From: Gemmatimonadota bacterium
GTDB taxonomy: Bacteria; JAAXHH01
Assembly (NCBI GenBank): GCA_026705925.1
Contig: JAPOZT010000027.1
Coordinates: 29,328-93,327 of the forward strand
Length of the DNA: 64,000 bases
Reading direction: 5' to 3'
The notes under the pieces were generated by a model. It was not told where the DNA came from, did not search any database, and saw nothing but the letters and a program-made list of their open reading frames with translations. Shown piece by piece: positions 1-9,707 of the stretch. Positions within the stretch are counted from its first letter, which is position 1, and each line of letters starts with the position of its first letter. The translations under genes and the position numbers were made by a program.

Positions 1-828
1 TATCCCATCGGCATCTCCTTCTGGATGAGCCTGCACCGGTACAACCTGCGGCGGCCCGACCAGGTGTATTTCCACGGCCTGGAGAACTATGCGACCATCC
101 TCGCGAGCCCCGAGTTCTGGAACGCCCTGTGGATCTCGTTGTACTTCACCTTCATGGCGGTCCTATTGGTCATCGTGATCGCCATGGCCATCGCCCTGCT
201 GCTCCACGAGTCCTTCCGCGGCCGCGGCGTCGTGCGTGCCTTGCTGCTCATTCCCTGGGCCATTCCGGGTGTGGTCAACGGCCTGATGTGGGTGGGGTTG
301 CTCGGGGACTACGGCGCCTTCAACGCCATGCTGGAGGATACGGTCGCCACCGTCAACTACCTGTTCGGTATCAACATTGTATATACAGGTATGGCGTCAC
401 CCTTCGTGGCGCTGAACGCCGCCATCGGCGCCCACGTGTGGCGGAGCGTGCCCTTCGCCTGCATCATCTTCCTGGCGGCCATCCAGGCCATTCCGACCGA
501 GCAGTACCGGGCCGCCCGGGTGGACGGCGCTACGTCGTGGAACCGCTTCCGCTTCATCACGCTGCCCTGGCTGTACCACGCCGTGCTCGTCGTCGCCATC
601 TTCGAGACCATGAACGGCTTCCGGGCCTTCGACCTGATCTACGCGCTCACGGGCGGCGGACCCGGCGACGCGACCCACGTGATCGCCTGGCAGACCTACA
701 AGGAGGCCTTCGCCCGCCTCGATTTCGGCGGGGCGAACGCCTATTCCTACCTGATCACGCTCATCACCATGACCCTGGCCATCATCTACATCCGGCTGCT
801 TTACCGCCGCGGACTCGTCCAGGGATAG
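1..828 (+). CDS. ABC importer permease, MalF/UgpA type (5' partial)
   Basis: Inner-membrane permease subunit of a binding-protein-dependent ABC importer, probably for a sugar or related small solute. The frame is open from base 1 (reading YPIGISFWMSLHRY), so the true start lies left of the window; an internal ATG at 25 is not likely to be the start. About 275 residues are visible against roughly 290-300 for the family. Several hydrophobic segments are visible, and the cytoplasmic EAA loop that docks on the ATPase is clear (AARVDGATSWNRFRFITLP, bases about 508-567). A second permease begins 9 bases downstream and an ATPase at 1755, as in Mal/Ugp operons. The solute-binding protein is not in view and is expected upstream. 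The substrate cannot be told from sequence. Confidence 0.9.
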   Translation, partial: YPIGISFWMSLHRYNLRRPDQVYFHGLENYATILASPEFWNALWISLYFTFMAVLLVIVIAMAIALLLHESFRGRGVVRALLLIPWAIPGVVNGLMWVGLLGDYGAFNAMLEDTVATVNYLFGINIVYTGMASPFVALNAAIGAHVWRSVPFACIIFLAAIQAIPTEQYRAARVDGATSWNRFRFITLPWLYHAVLVVAIFETMNGFRAFDLIYALTGGGPGDATHVIAWQTYKEAFARLDFGGANAYSYLITLITMTLAIIYIRLLYRRGLVQG

Positions 829-837
829 GGGATCATC

Positions 838-1683
838 ATGTGGCGACGCGCCTCGCTCTACATCTACGCTTTGGTGGCCGTGATCTACCTGACCCTGCCC
901 TTCGCCTGGGTGGCGGCCGTCAGCTTCATGCCCGAACGGGAGGTGACGCAGCAGCACTGGTGGCCCGAGGAGCCCACCATCGGCAACTACAGCCTCTATT
1001 TCGACGTGGAAGGCCGGACGGCGGACGTGGGCGCCGCCATCGCCCGGCAGTTCCCCCGGGCCATCGTCAACAGCCTGATCATCGGCACCGCTGTGATGCT
1101 CCTGAACCTGACCTGCGGTTCCCTGGCGGCCTATGCCCTGTCGCGCCTGCCGTTCCGGGGCAACCTGCTGCTCCTGCTGTTCTATCTCGGATCGCGAAGC
1201 GTGCCCGGCGTGGCCATCATGATCCCCATGTACCTGCTGATGCGGAGCTACGGACTCCTGGACACGCACCTGTCGGTGATCCTGTCCCACACGACCTTTA
1301 CCCTGCCCTTCACCATCTGGATCCTGAAGGGCTATTTCCAGACCGTGCCCCTGGACCTGGAACGGGCCGCGCGGGTCGACGGCTGCACGCCGCTGGGTGC
1401 GTTGCTGCGGGTGTTTCTGCCGGTAACGACGCCGGGACTGGTCGCCGTGGGCATCTTCGCCTTCATCGCGTCCTGGGGAGAATTCCTGTTCGCCCTGCTC
1501 TTCACCACCACGATCGCGTCGAGGCCGGTGACGGTCCTGGCATCGGATTTTGCACAGGAACTGGGGGTGCCCTTCACCGTCATCGCCGCGGGCGGCGTGC
1601 TGGTCATCCTCCTGCCCCTGGTCCTGTCCTTCATCTTCCAGCGGCTCATCATCCAGGGTATCGGTGGGTCAGTGACGGGGTAG
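838..1683 (+). CDS. ABC importer permease, MalG/UgpE type
   Basis: Second inner-membrane permease of the same importer, 281 residues, typical length for the MalG-like half. It begins with a short cytoplasmic tail and a first membrane segment at about residues 7-27. The EAA loop (LERAARVDGCTPLGALLRV, about residues 171-189) follows a Pro/Gly-rich segment (SRSVPGVAIMIPMYLL) common in this family. It sits 9 bases after the first permease and is followed by the ATPase, so a heterodimeric channel MalF-like/MalG-like with a homodimeric ATPase is inferred. Transport of carbohydrate or polyol is a family-level expectation only. Confidence 0.9.
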   Translation: MWRRASLYIYALVAVIYLTLPFAWVAAVSFMPEREVTQQHWWPEEPTIGNYSLYFDVEGRTADVGAAIARQFPRAIVNSLIIGTAVMLLNLTCGSLAAYALSRLPFRGNLLLLLFYLGSRSVPGVAIMIPMYLLMRSYGLLDTHLSVILSHTTFTLPFTIWILKGYFQTVPLDLERAARVDGCTPLGALLRVFLPVTTPGLVAVGIFAFIASWGEFLFALLFTTTIASRPVTVLASDFAQELGVPFTVIAAGGVLVILLPLVLSFIFQRLIIQGIGGSVTG

Positions 1684-1754
1684 GCGGTCGATCGGGAAAA
1701 CAGATTGTCAGATGATCCCGCGGCCGGTTCATCGTTCATTGAGGAGTAAATACG

Positions 1755-2888
1755 TTGGCACGAGTTCGGTTGAAAAACCTTACGAAACACTTCGGCGACG
1801 TGGTGGCCGTGGACGACGTCACGCTCGACATCGCGGACCGCGAGTTCCTGACGCTCCTGGGTCCCTCGGGTTGCGGCAAGACCACGCTGCTCAACATGAT
1901 CGCCGGGCTGGAATCGCCCACGGTGGGCGAGGTGTGGTTCGACGACCGGAACGTGACGGCCGTGGCGCCCGAGCGTCGGGACATCGCCATGGTATTCCAG
2001 ACCTACGCCCTCTATCCCCACATGAGCGTCTTCGACAACGTCGCTTTTGGTCTCAAGATGCGCGGCGTGCCCGCGGAGGATCGAAAACGACTCGTGCTGG
2101 AAGCGTCAAAGACCATGGAGATCGAACACCTGCTGGACCGCAAGCCCCGTGCGCTCAGCGGCGGCCAGCGGCAGCGGGTCGCCCTGGCCCGCGCCATCGT
2201 ACGCGATCCGGGCGTGTTCCTCCTCGACGAACCGCTGTCCAACCTTGACGCGCAGCTTCGCGTCGTGATGCGCACGGAACTGAAACGCCTCCACGGCGAG
2301 CTCGATATGACCTTCGTCTACGTCACCCACGACCAGGCCGAATCGCTCATCCTCTCCGACCGGATCGTGGTCATGAAGGACGGGCAGATCCAGCAGATCG
2401 GCACCCCCGAGACCATCTATGACAGCCCCGCCAACACCTTCGTGGCCGGGTTCGTAGGGAGTCCGCCCATCAACCTGCTGAAGGGCACGCTGGAGCAGTC
2501 GGCCGGTGGCGCCTGGCGGGTGGTCGGCAAAGGTTTCGGGTGTGACGTGGCTGCTTCTATAGTCGAACAGATGGAAACGCCAGAAGGGCGGGAGGTATAC
2601 CTGGGCGTTCGGGCTGAGGATATTGGGGTCGGCGAGGTGCTGGCTGAGGGATCTACCAGCGGGAAAAGTAACGTGGATCTCACTGACATTCGCGCCACAG
2701 TCGTCGTGCGCGAACCCATGGGCAGCGACCTTTACCTGACGGTTGATGTCGGAGGCAGCAACGTCAAGGTGCGCACCCGGCCGGACGTTCGTTTCGACCG
2801 GGGCGATAGCGTCGAACTCTCCTTCGACCCGAAGAAGATCCATTTGTTCGAGAGAGAATCGGGGGAATCGCTAGTTCCTGATCGCTGA
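1755..2888 (+). CDS. ABC importer ATP-binding protein, UgpC/MalK type
   Basis: Energising ATPase of the importer encoded upstream, 377 residues, full length. Walker [10 protein letters not shown] lies at about residues 36-44, the ABC signature LSGGQRQR at about 134-141, Walker B VFLLDEPL next to it, the D-loop SNLDAQL and the switch histidine in VYVTHDQ. The C-terminal 130 residues form the OB/TOBE regulatory region typical of MalK/UgpC, with a MalK-like VGSPPINLL segment. The start is a TTG at 1755, chosen because GAGGAG (1741-1746) sits 8 bases upstream and the protein then begins [15 protein letters not shown] as in homologues. This is the last gene of the importer set. Confidence 0.92.
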   Translation: MARVRLKNLTKHFGDVVAVDDVTLDIADREFLTLLGPSGCGKTTLLNMIAGLESPTVGEVWFDDRNVTAVAPERRDIAMVFQTYALYPHMSVFDNVAFGLKMRGVPAEDRKRLVLEASKTMEIEHLLDRKPRALSGGQRQRVALARAIVRDPGVFLLDEPLSNLDAQLRVVMRTELKRLHGELDMTFVYVTHDQAESLILSDRIVVMKDGQIQQIGTPETIYDSPANTFVAGFVGSPPINLLKGTLEQSAGGAWRVVGKGFGCDVAASIVEQMETPEGREVYLGVRAEDIGVGEVLAEGSTSGKSNVDLTDIRATVVVREPMGSDLYLTVDVGGSNVKVRTRPDVRFDRGDSVELSFDPKKIHLFERESGESLVPDR

Positions 2889-2957
2889 TCCTGGGGAGTC
2901 CGGCCTAAGCGTCCTCTCGCGCATTTTCTTGTCCCGATCCAAAACACGAGGTGAGAA

Positions 2958-3377
2958 ATGACCGCAACATCACAGCGCGTATTGGTGTTACTGGCTTGGG
3001 CTTGTACAGGTTGCTGGCTGATCTATTGCCTGATGCTCAGGAGCCAGTTGCCCGCTGACATGGCCATTCAGTTCAGCCTGGACGGCGACCCGAACCTGTG
3101 GCTGAGACGCGAGATGTTTATATTGGTTACCGTCCTGTTGATCGCTGTCGATGCCGGAATCTTCCATCGCATGGTCAGCCAGGTCGGTGACGCATTAACT
3201 TCAGTGGTTGTTTACGTTTTCTTTCTGTTCTACGGGGGTGTGATCGGTGTATTCTGGGAGGTCCTGGCGTTTAATCTGACTGATTCACCCATCCAATGGC
3301 TTTGGATCGGCGCATTCGCTGTCGTATCGGGTCTAATTACCTTGGTGGTCGATATGGCGGGGAGGATGTCAAAATGA
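2958..3377 (+). CDS. small membrane protein, DUF1648-like
   Basis: Predicted inner-membrane protein of 139 residues with four hydrophobic segments (about 8-27, 50-70, 79-103, 112-131). The stretch LPADMAIQFSLDGDPNLWL after the first segment resembles the DUF1648 signature (LPxxVxxHFxxxGxPDxW) found at the N terminus of SdpI-type membrane proteins, though the rest is too short for SdpI. It ends in an ATGA overlap with the next gene, so the two are translationally coupled and probably work together. Function is unknown. Confidence 0.7.
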   Translation: MTATSQRVLVLLAWACTGCWLIYCLMLRSQLPADMAIQFSLDGDPNLWLRREMFILVTVLLIAVDAGIFHRMVSQVGDALTSVVVYVFFLFYGGVIGVFWEVLAFNLTDSPIQWLWIGAFAVVSGLITLVVDMAGRMSK

Positions 3378-3877
3378 GATTCGGTGCACCCTGGAGTACG
3401 TCTGTAAAAACAATCACGATACTGGTAATCGTGACACTCGGATTCGTAGTGATTGTTGGGATATCCCTGTTGGAGGATGCTGGATCCGGTTCAAGCATCC
3501 TGATTGTTCTGTCTACAATCGTAATGCCCGTACTGACCCTTATCGCGTCGGCAATCTGGATGATCCGGCGCTACGTCATAGAAGGCGAGACACTGCAGGT
3601 TCAACGCCTGGGATGGCAGTCGAAACTGGACTTGAAGGAACTGGAATCCGTGGAGGTGGATCCAGAGGCGATGGACAAATCTCTCAGGACATTCGGAGTC
3701 GGCGGGTTATTCTGTTTCTGCGGCAGGTTCCGAAACAAGAAACTAGGTGCCTATCGCGCCTATGCGACCGACCCGAAGCGGTCCGTCGTTATGAAGTTTA
3801 GAGACCGGACCGTCGTAGTCTCTCCGGACAGGCCGGATGATTTCGTCGCCAGCGTCAAAGAGCGGACCGGGCTATAG
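3374..3877 (+). CDS. membrane-anchored bacterial PH-domain protein
   Basis: Protein of 167 residues with two N-terminal membrane segments (about 11-31 and 41-60) followed by a cytoplasmic domain resembling the bacterial PH family bPH_5 (PF10882): the domain begins YVIEGETLQVQRLGW and ends with the family-like pattern of an aromatic/Ala stretch (GAYRAYATDPKRSVVMKF) and a VVVSPDRPDDFV segment. The start ATG at 3374 overlaps the preceding stop (ATGA); a longer reading to 3296 would run through the upstream gene and is not used. The pairing of a DUF1648-like protein with a PH-domain protein recurs in bacterial genomes, and I infer a joint membrane role of unknown nature. Confidence 0.75.
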   Translation: MRFGAPWSTSVKTITILVIVTLGFVVIVGISLLEDAGSGSSILIVLSTIVMPVLTLIASAIWMIRRYVIEGETLQVQRLGWQSKLDLKELESVEVDPEAMDKSLRTFGVGGLFCFCGRFRNKKLGAYRAYATDPKRSVVMKFRDRTVVVSPDRPDDFVASVKERTGL

Positions 3878-3947
3878 GAAACCGGTGCCGTCTCTGCATC
3901 CGATTTCCGGCTCCGCATCCGACCCGTCAGGTCGCTCCATTTAACCC

Positions 3948-4775
3948 TCAATACTTCTGCTCATCCGGCGCATTTGGCTGGCCCGGATGGGATCCGCCCG
4001 CGTTCTTGGCCGTGTTCCCGCCGTCCAGCGGCATCATCGCCCCGGTGACCCAGCTCGAGGCGTCGGAGGCGAGGAAGATGGCCAGGCCCTGGATGTCTTC
4101 CGATTTTCCCAGGCGGCCGATGGGGATGCCCCGCAGGTAGGTGTCGCCCAGCTTGGCGTCGGCGTCGATGCGTTTGCTCAGGCCTTCGTTCATGATCTGG
4201 GCGCATACGATGGCGTTGACGCGTACGCCCTTGCTGCTCCATTCGGTGCTCATCTCCCGCGTCATCTGCGCCACGCCGCCCATGGCGATGCTGTAGGACA
4301 TGTGGCCGCGGCCGAGGGCCGACAGCCCGGCGATGGACACGATGTTGATGATGCTGCCCCGTCCGGCCTCGATCATGCGCTTCGCGCCTTCCTGGCAGCA
4401 GACGTACCTTCCGACGACCAGGGTGTTCAGGGTCTGGATGAGCCCGGCTTCGGTGATTTCCAGGGGCAGTTGATTGATCCCGCCTTCCCCGGCGATGTTG
4501 GCCAGTACGTCGATGCGTCCGTAGGATTCGTCCAGCTTCGCGAACATCTTGCGGATCTGTGCGCCGTTGGAGACGTCGCAAACCACCGGCTCCGCGCGCC
4601 GGCCCCGGCGTTCGATCTCCCGGACCGTATCCTGCATGCCTTCTTCATTGATATCGGCCAGCATGAGATCCGCGCCCGACTCGGCATAGGCGATGGACGT
4701 CGCCCTGCCCATGCCGGCGGCGGCACCGGAGACCAGGGCCACGCGTCCGCTCAGGTCGAATAATGGATGAGACAT
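3948..4775 (-). CDS. short-chain dehydrogenase/reductase with altered catalytic lysine
   Basis: Rossmann-fold SDR of 275 residues. The nucleotide-binding glycine motif ([12 protein letters not shown], about residues 16-27), the NIAG-like structural motif (LANIAGEGG) and the catalytic serine strand ([12 protein letters not shown]) are present. The catalytic YxxxK is not: the sequence reads SYSIAMGG where most relatives have YSASKGG, so Lys is replaced by Met. The C-terminal half has the usual NAI and DGG motifs. Start is the ATG at 4773-4775, preceded by AGGAGGAG; a longer ATG frame to 4895 enters the uvrB leader. It diverges from uvrB. Either an SDR acting on an unusual substrate with altered catalysis, or a non-catalytic binding protein. 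Confidence 0.88.
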   Translation of the reverse strand: MSHPLFDLSGRVALVSGAAAGMGRATSIAYAESGADLMLADINEEGMQDTVREIERRGRRAEPVVCDVSNGAQIRKMFAKLDESYGRIDVLANIAGEGGINQLPLEITEAGLIQTLNTLVVGRYVCCQEGAKRMIEAGRGSIINIVSIAGLSALGRGHMSYSIAMGGVAQMTREMSTEWSSKGVRVNAIVCAQIMNEGLSKRIDADAKLGDTYLRGIPIGRLGKSEDIQGLAIFLASDASSWVTGAMMPLDGGNTAKNAGGSHPGQPNAPDEQKY

Positions 4776-4881
4776 GGCTACTCCTCCTTTGCATTTGAGG
4801 CTACTTCGGCATATATTATATGGGTCGTTGTACCTATTTATCCAGTCGAAATTACGGCCAGTTATCTCGACGGACTTGCGA

Positions 4882-6864
4882 ATGCCTCCCTTCACTGTCG
4901 TCTCCGATTACGAACCCAGGGGTGATCAGCCCAGGGCGATCGAGGAACTCGTCCAGGGCGTGCACCGGGGGGACAGGCACCAGTGCCTTCTCGGCATCAC
5001 GGGCAGCGGCAAGACCTACACCATGGCCCAGGTCATTGCCGAGTTGCAGAAGCCGACTCTGGTCATTTCGCCGAACAAGACCCTGGCCGCTCAGCTTTAC
5101 GGCGAGTTCAAGGGGTTCTTCCCGAAGAACGCCGTCGAGTACTTCATCAGCTACTACGACTACTACCAGCCGGAAGCGTACATGCCGGTGACGGATACCT
5201 ATATCGAGAAGGATTCGTCCGTCAACGAGGACCTGGACAAGCTCCGGCTGCGGGCGACGAGCGCGCTGCTGGAACGGCGGGACGTGGTGATCGTGGCGTC
5301 CGTTTCTTCGATTTACAGCCTGGGATCGCCCGACGAGTGGAAGGAGTTCATCCTCCTCGTGGACCGGGGCGAGGCGTATGAGCGGGACATGATCATGCGC
5401 AAGCTGATCGACATGCACTACAACCGGAACGATTACGATTTCGCACGGGGCACGTTCCGCGTGCGGGGCGACACCCTCGACATCCTGCCCGCGGACCAGG
5501 AGAAGGGCATCCGCATCGAGATGTTCGGCAACGAGGTCGACCGCATTACCGAGTTTGATCCTCTTACGGGCGAGGTGCTGGCCGAACGGGACCGCATCGC
5601 CGTCTACCCTGCCCGTCACTTCGTCACCACGGCGCCGCGCCTGGACCAGGCCATGAAGGCCATCGAGGAGGAACTGGACGAACGGCTTCGGGTGCTGTAC
5701 GACGAGAACAAGCTCCTCGAGGCCCAGCGGCTGGAACAGCGCACGCGGTTCGACCTGGAGATGATGCGGGAGATCGGGTTCTGCGCCGGCATCGAGAACT
5801 ACTCCATGCACCTGTCGGGCCGGTCCCCGGGCGAGCGTCCCTTCTGCCTCTTCGACTTCTTCCCCAACGATTTCCTGCTGGTCATCGACGAGTCTCACGT
5901 CTCCCTGCCCCAGCTACGGGCCATGTACAATGGCGACCGTTCGCGGAAGACCACGCTGGTGGAGCACGGATTCCGCCTGCCGTCGGCGCTGGACAATCGG
6001 CCGCTGACCTTCGAGGAATTCGAGACGATGGTCAACCAGGTGATCTACGTATCGGCCACGCCGGCCGACTACGAGCTGAGCCAGTGCCAGGGCGTCGTGG
6101 TCGAACAGATCATCCGGCCCACGGGGCTGATGGACCCCGAGATCAGCGTGCAGCCCGTGGAGAACCAGATGGACGATCTCCTGACCCGGATCCGGGAGCG
6201 CGCGGACCGGCAGGAGCGGGTGCTCGTGACGACGCTGACCAAGCGGATGGCTGAAGACCTGACCGACTATCTCAGGCAGCTGAACGTGCGGGTGCGCTAT
6301 CTCCATTCCACCATCGATTCCATCGAGCGCGTCGAGATCCTGCGCGACCTGCGCCTCGGCAAGTTCGACGTGCTCGTGGGCATCAACCTCCTCCGCGAGG
6401 GGCTCGACCTGCCCGAGGTCTCCCTGGTCGCCATCCTGGACGCGGACAAGGAGGGGTTCCTCCGGTCGGAACGCTCGCTGATCCAGACGGCGGGACGGGC
6501 GGCGCGGAACGTGCGCGGCGAGGTGATCTTCTACGCCGACAACATCACCGATTCCATGCGGCGGGCCATGGAAGAGACGAACCGCCGACGGGTGCTGCAG
6601 CAGGAGTACAACGAACTGAACGGGATCGAGCCCGAAACCGTGTACAAGTCCATCGAGGAGATCATCAAAACCACGGCCGTGGCCGATGTGAAAGCTGTGG
6701 ACGACGACATGCCGATCCTGAACACCATCGCGAAGATGGACCAGAGCACCGTAGTGGAGGAACTCAAATCCGCCATGTACGAGGCCGCCGCCAACCTGGA
6801 GTTCGAGAAGGCGGCCAGGCTACGCGACGAGATCAACCGGCTGGAGTCCCAACCCACGAAATGA
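4882..6864 (+). CDS. uvrB: excinuclease ABC subunit UvrB
   Basis: Damage-verification helicase-like subunit of nucleotide excision repair, cytoplasmic, partner of UvrA and UvrC. At 660 residues it is full length. Visible features: Walker A GITGSGKT (about residues 39-46), the beta-hairpin [12 protein letters not shown] that clamps DNA, DESH box ([12 protein letters not shown]), helicase motif VI region with QTAGRAARN, and a C-terminal UVR domain ([20 protein letters not shown]) that contacts UvrC. I start it at the ATG of 4882 ([17 protein letters not shown], as in homologues); an in-frame ATG at 4774 would add 36 non-conserved residues and overlap the divergent SDR. No clear ribosome binding site is seen. 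Confidence 0.98.
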   Translation: MPPFTVVSDYEPRGDQPRAIEELVQGVHRGDRHQCLLGITGSGKTYTMAQVIAELQKPTLVISPNKTLAAQLYGEFKGFFPKNAVEYFISYYDYYQPEAYMPVTDTYIEKDSSVNEDLDKLRLRATSALLERRDVVIVASVSSIYSLGSPDEWKEFILLVDRGEAYERDMIMRKLIDMHYNRNDYDFARGTFRVRGDTLDILPADQEKGIRIEMFGNEVDRITEFDPLTGEVLAERDRIAVYPARHFVTTAPRLDQAMKAIEEELDERLRVLYDENKLLEAQRLEQRTRFDLEMMREIGFCAGIENYSMHLSGRSPGERPFCLFDFFPNDFLLVIDESHVSLPQLRAMYNGDRSRKTTLVEHGFRLPSALDNRPLTFEEFETMVNQVIYVSATPADYELSQCQGVVVEQIIRPTGLMDPEISVQPVENQMDDLLTRIRERADRQERVLVTTLTKRMAEDLTDYLRQLNVRVRYLHSTIDSIERVEILRDLRLGKFDVLVGINLLREGLDLPEVSLVAILDADKEGFLRSERSLIQTAGRAARNVRGEVIFYADNITDSMRRAMEETNRRRVLQQEYNELNGIEPETVYKSIEEIIKTTAVADVKAVDDDMPILNTIAKMDQSTVVEELKSAMYEAAANLEFEKAARLRDEINRLESQPTK

Positions 6865-6951
6865 GGCGGGCCGTTGCCTGCCGGGTCGGTTCGCTCGCCG
6901 TATCGCCGGTGACAAACCCTTTCGGGCCGGCCGTGACCCGTCCGACTTCTC

Positions 6952-7674
6952 ATGCTCCTACCTCTCCAGGCTGAAAGCCCGTCCTATGGCCGGCCCGTGA
7001 TCACCTACGGGCTGCTCGCGGCCAACGTGGCCGTCTTCCTGTTCCAGTTCGTCCTGGGACCGGTGGGCGAACAGATCTTCATCTTCAAGACCGCGGCCAT
7101 TCCCTTAGAACTGACCCATTTCGTCGACCGGAACAAGATACCCATTCCGGGCACCTCCCTGCTTTACCCGGACGCCCTCGTGCCCTTCCCCCTGACCCTG
7201 TTCACGGCCATGTTCGTCCACGGGGGGTTCATGCACCTCGCCGGCAACATGCTGTACCTGTGGATCTTCGGCAACAGCGTGGAAAGCGCCATGGGCGCGG
7301 GCCGCTACCTGCTCTTCTACCTCCTGACCGGCCTGTGCGCTACCATGGTGCACGTGGTATCCGAGCCCGATTCCGCCATCCCGATGATCGGCGCCAGCGG
7401 GGCGATCGCGGGTATCCTGGGCGCCTACTTCATCCTGTATCCCAGGGCCTACATCAAGACCTTCGTCCTGCTGTTCATCTTCATCCAGATCATCCACGTG
7501 CCCGCCATCATCGTACTCGGGATCTGGTTCCTGCGACAGATCCTGGGCATCGGCAGCGACGGCGTGGCCTGGTACGCCCATATCGGGGGATTCCTCGTCG
7601 GCATGGTCCTCGTGCGGCGCTTCCTGCAGCGGCGGCCCCGAACGATTCATATCCGTCCGGGGGGCGAGTGGTGA
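6952..7674 (+). CDS. rhomboid family intramembrane serine protease
   Basis: Polytopic membrane serine protease of 240 residues with six or so membrane segments. Catalytic serine is in GASGAIAGILG (about residues 147-157), catalytic histidine in YAHIGGFLVGM (about residues 206-216), and the first-loop/TM2 motif GGFMHLAGNMLYLWIFG is the family HxxxN-type signature. It shares a GTGA overlap with the next gene. Substrates are unknown; rhomboids usually cleave single-pass membrane proteins. Confidence 0.92.
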   Translation: MLLPLQAESPSYGRPVITYGLLAANVAVFLFQFVLGPVGEQIFIFKTAAIPLELTHFVDRNKIPIPGTSLLYPDALVPFPLTLFTAMFVHGGFMHLAGNMLYLWIFGNSVESAMGAGRYLLFYLLTGLCATMVHVVSEPDSAIPMIGASGAIAGILGAYFILYPRAYIKTFVLLFIFIQIIHVPAIIVLGIWFLRQILGIGSDGVAWYAHIGGFLVGMVLVRRFLQRRPRTIHIRPGGEW

Positions 7675-8450
7675 GCGGACCGGCGGTGGAAACACCCTTT
7701 CTCGACACGTTCGGGATTCGCCGGGGAGATGCCGTGGCCATCGTCGGCAGCGGCGGCAAGGCCACGCTGATGTACCGGCTGGCCGGCGAGGCCGTCGATC
7801 GAGGTTACGCCGTCATCACCACGTCCACCACGCACCTGCATCCGCCGACGTCGAAGCAGACGCGCGGGTTCTACGTGACCACCGAAACGCCGGACTGGCC
7901 GCAGTTGATTCCCCCTGAACTGAAAACGCGCCGACACGTGACCGTCCTCGGCGCCCGGCCCCGGCCCGACAAGCTCAAGGGGCTGGACGCGGATGAACTG
8001 GAGAAGTTGCGGGAGGTCTGCGCGCCCGACCTGCTGCTCATGAAGGCCGACGGCGCCCGGGCCCGGCTGTTCAAGGCGCCCGGGGACCATGAGCCCGTGG
8101 TGCCGGCGGGGACGACGCGGGGCGTGGTCGTCGCCAGCCTGAAGTCCGTCGGCATCCCGCTGGACGAGCGGCAGGTGCACCGGCCGGAGCGCGTGGGCCG
8201 TTTGACCGGGTTGAGACAGGACGAACCGGTAACGCCCGAAGTCATCGCTGGCGTCGTAAGTCATCCCGAGGCGTACCGACGGGCCTTTCCGGAATCCGTA
8301 CCCCTTTCCCTGTACCTCTCCTGCGCAGGTGACGAGGAGAGCCGGGACCTGGCCCGGCAAATCGTCGCGGCCGTGCCCGGTTCGGTTTTCGAAGGCGTTT
8401 ACTGCGGAGATATACAGCGGTCGCGGGCACAGGTGTTACGGCTTGCCTGA
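7671..8450 (+). CDS. yqeC: YqeC-like protein, selenium-dependent hydroxylase accessory
   Basis: Protein of 259 residues matching the YqeC family, which is associated by genome context with selenium-dependent molybdenum hydroxylases. It has a P-loop-like GSGGKATLMYRLA (about residues 23-35; relatives have GGKTT or similar), TTSTTHLHPP, and the family motif MKADGARARLFKAP followed by HEPVVP. The start is GTG at 7671, overlapping the rhomboid stop (GTGA); the longer frame to 7260 lies inside rhomboid and is ignored. No selD, yqeB, xdh or selA gene is in the window, so the selenium link cannot be tested here. Confidence 0.82.
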   Translation: MSGPAVETPFLDTFGIRRGDAVAIVGSGGKATLMYRLAGEAVDRGYAVITTSTTHLHPPTSKQTRGFYVTTETPDWPQLIPPELKTRRHVTVLGARPRPDKLKGLDADELEKLREVCAPDLLLMKADGARARLFKAPGDHEPVVPAGTTRGVVVASLKSVGIPLDERQVHRPERVGRLTGLRQDEPVTPEVIAGVVSHPEAYRRAFPESVPLSLYLSCAGDEESRDLARQIVAAVPGSVFEGVYCGDIQRSRAQVLRLA

Positions 8451-8487
8451 CCTGGGTTGAGGGCCCCGGCGCTCCGCCAGAACTGCG

Positions 8488-8516
8488 TTGACACTCGGTG
8501 CCCGCCGTGGTACTTT
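8488..8516 (+). promoter_or_regulatory. sigma70-type promoter for the ferric ABC operon
   Basis: A perfect -35 hexamer TTGACA (8488-8493) is followed after 17 bases by TACTTT (8511-8516), a weak -10. It lies about 90 bases upstream of the solute-binding protein start at 8607. No Fur-box-like palindrome was recognised beside it. Confidence 0.45.
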
Positions 8517-8606
8517 CTAGCCAAGTCCCGGGGCATCCCGGGTTCCAAGAAACGGAGCGTCGCGGCGAAGGTTACGTGGGATGACCAGAGCATACAGAGG
8601 ATCGTA

Positions 8607-9659
8607 ATGAAGACGCGATTGCGCTTTTTAACTTTAGTTCTGTGCGCAGCCGTTTTCACGAGCGCGGTCGTCCTCGCCTGGGGCTGTGGCGGCGGTGATC
8701 CGGACCGGCGTGTCGTGACGGTCTATTCGCCCCACGGCAAGCCGATCCTGCCCGAGTTCGAAAAGCTCTTCGAGGCCGCCCATCCCGATGTGGACGTCCG
8801 TTGGCTCGACATGGGCTCGCAGGACGTGCTCGACCGGGTGCGCTCGGAGCGGACCAATCCCCAGGGCGACGTCTGGTGGGGCGCGCCGGCGACCAACTTC
8901 ATCCAGGCTGCCGACGAGGGCCTGTTGAGTCCCTACCGGCCGACCTGGGCGGACGCCCTGCTTCCCGAGTTCAGGGACGAGGAAGACCGGTGGTACGGCA
9001 CGGCGCAGCTGATACCGGTCATCGCCTTCAACAACCTCGAGCTGACGAAGGAGACGGCGCCCGCAGACTGGGACGAACTCCTCGACCCCCGGTGGCGTGA
9101 CCTGATCGTGATCCGGTACCCGCTCGCGTCCGGCACGATGCGGACGGTCTACTCGGGGATGATCTGGCGCACGTACCAGGACACCCGGGTTCCCGATGCG
9201 GGGTACGCGTGGCTCACGCGGCTCGATGCCAACACGAAGGACTACGCCGCCGATCCGAACATGATGTTCCAGAAGCTCGCCCGGAAGGAAGGGCTGGTGT
9301 CCATCTGGCTGATGAGCGACATCATGATGCAGGTGGACCGGTACGGATATCCCTTCGATTTCGTGGTGCCGAGGAGCGGCGCGCCCGTGCTGACCGACGG
9401 CATCGCGCTGATCGCCAATGGCAAGAACCCCGACGACGCCCGGCTCTTCTACGAATTTGTCACCAACGTGGATCACACCGTCCTTCAGGCCGCGGAGTAC
9501 TACCGGATCCCGACCCGGGGCGATATCCCGAAAGACCGCCTGCCCGCGTGGATGGCCGATCTCTCCGTCGCCCCCTTCGACATCGACTGGAAGGTCTTCT
9601 CCGAACAGTCCAGCACCTGGATGAAGTACTGGGACGACAACATCAAGGACCGGGGATAG
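8607..9659 (+). CDS. extracellular solute-binding protein, ferric-iron type (FbpA/FutA-like)
   Basis: Periplasmic or lipid-anchored binding protein of 350 residues, family 1 extracellular solute-binding fold. It starts with a basic n-region and hydrophobic core ending at VVLAWGCGGG, so a lipoprotein with a non-ideal lipobox is possible. The mature part opens VVTVYSPHGKPILPEFEKLFE, the FbpA-type pattern, and YRIPTRGDIP near the end fits the same group. Start ATG at 8607 is chosen because it gives a proper signal peptide; an upstream in-frame extension to 8457 has none. It is followed by an FbpC-like ATPase and a fused FbpB-like permease. Substrate is inferred to be ferric iron or a similar oxyanion/metal complex. 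Confidence 0.82.
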   Translation: MKTRLRFLTLVLCAAVFTSAVVLAWGCGGGDPDRRVVTVYSPHGKPILPEFEKLFEAAHPDVDVRWLDMGSQDVLDRVRSERTNPQGDVWWGAPATNFIQAADEGLLSPYRPTWADALLPEFRDEEDRWYGTAQLIPVIAFNNLELTKETAPADWDELLDPRWRDLIVIRYPLASGTMRTVYSGMIWRTYQDTRVPDAGYAWLTRLDANTKDYAADPNMMFQKLARKEGLVSIWLMSDIMMQVDRYGYPFDFVVPRSGAPVLTDGIALIANGKNPDDARLFYEFVTNVDHTVLQAAEYYRIPTRGDIPKDRLPAWMADLSVAPFDIDWKVFSEQSSTWMKYWDDNIKDRG

Positions 9660-9707
9660 CTTCTTACGCCTGCCGCGCCCCCGGCGCTCCGTTACCGATC
9701 TCCGCCC

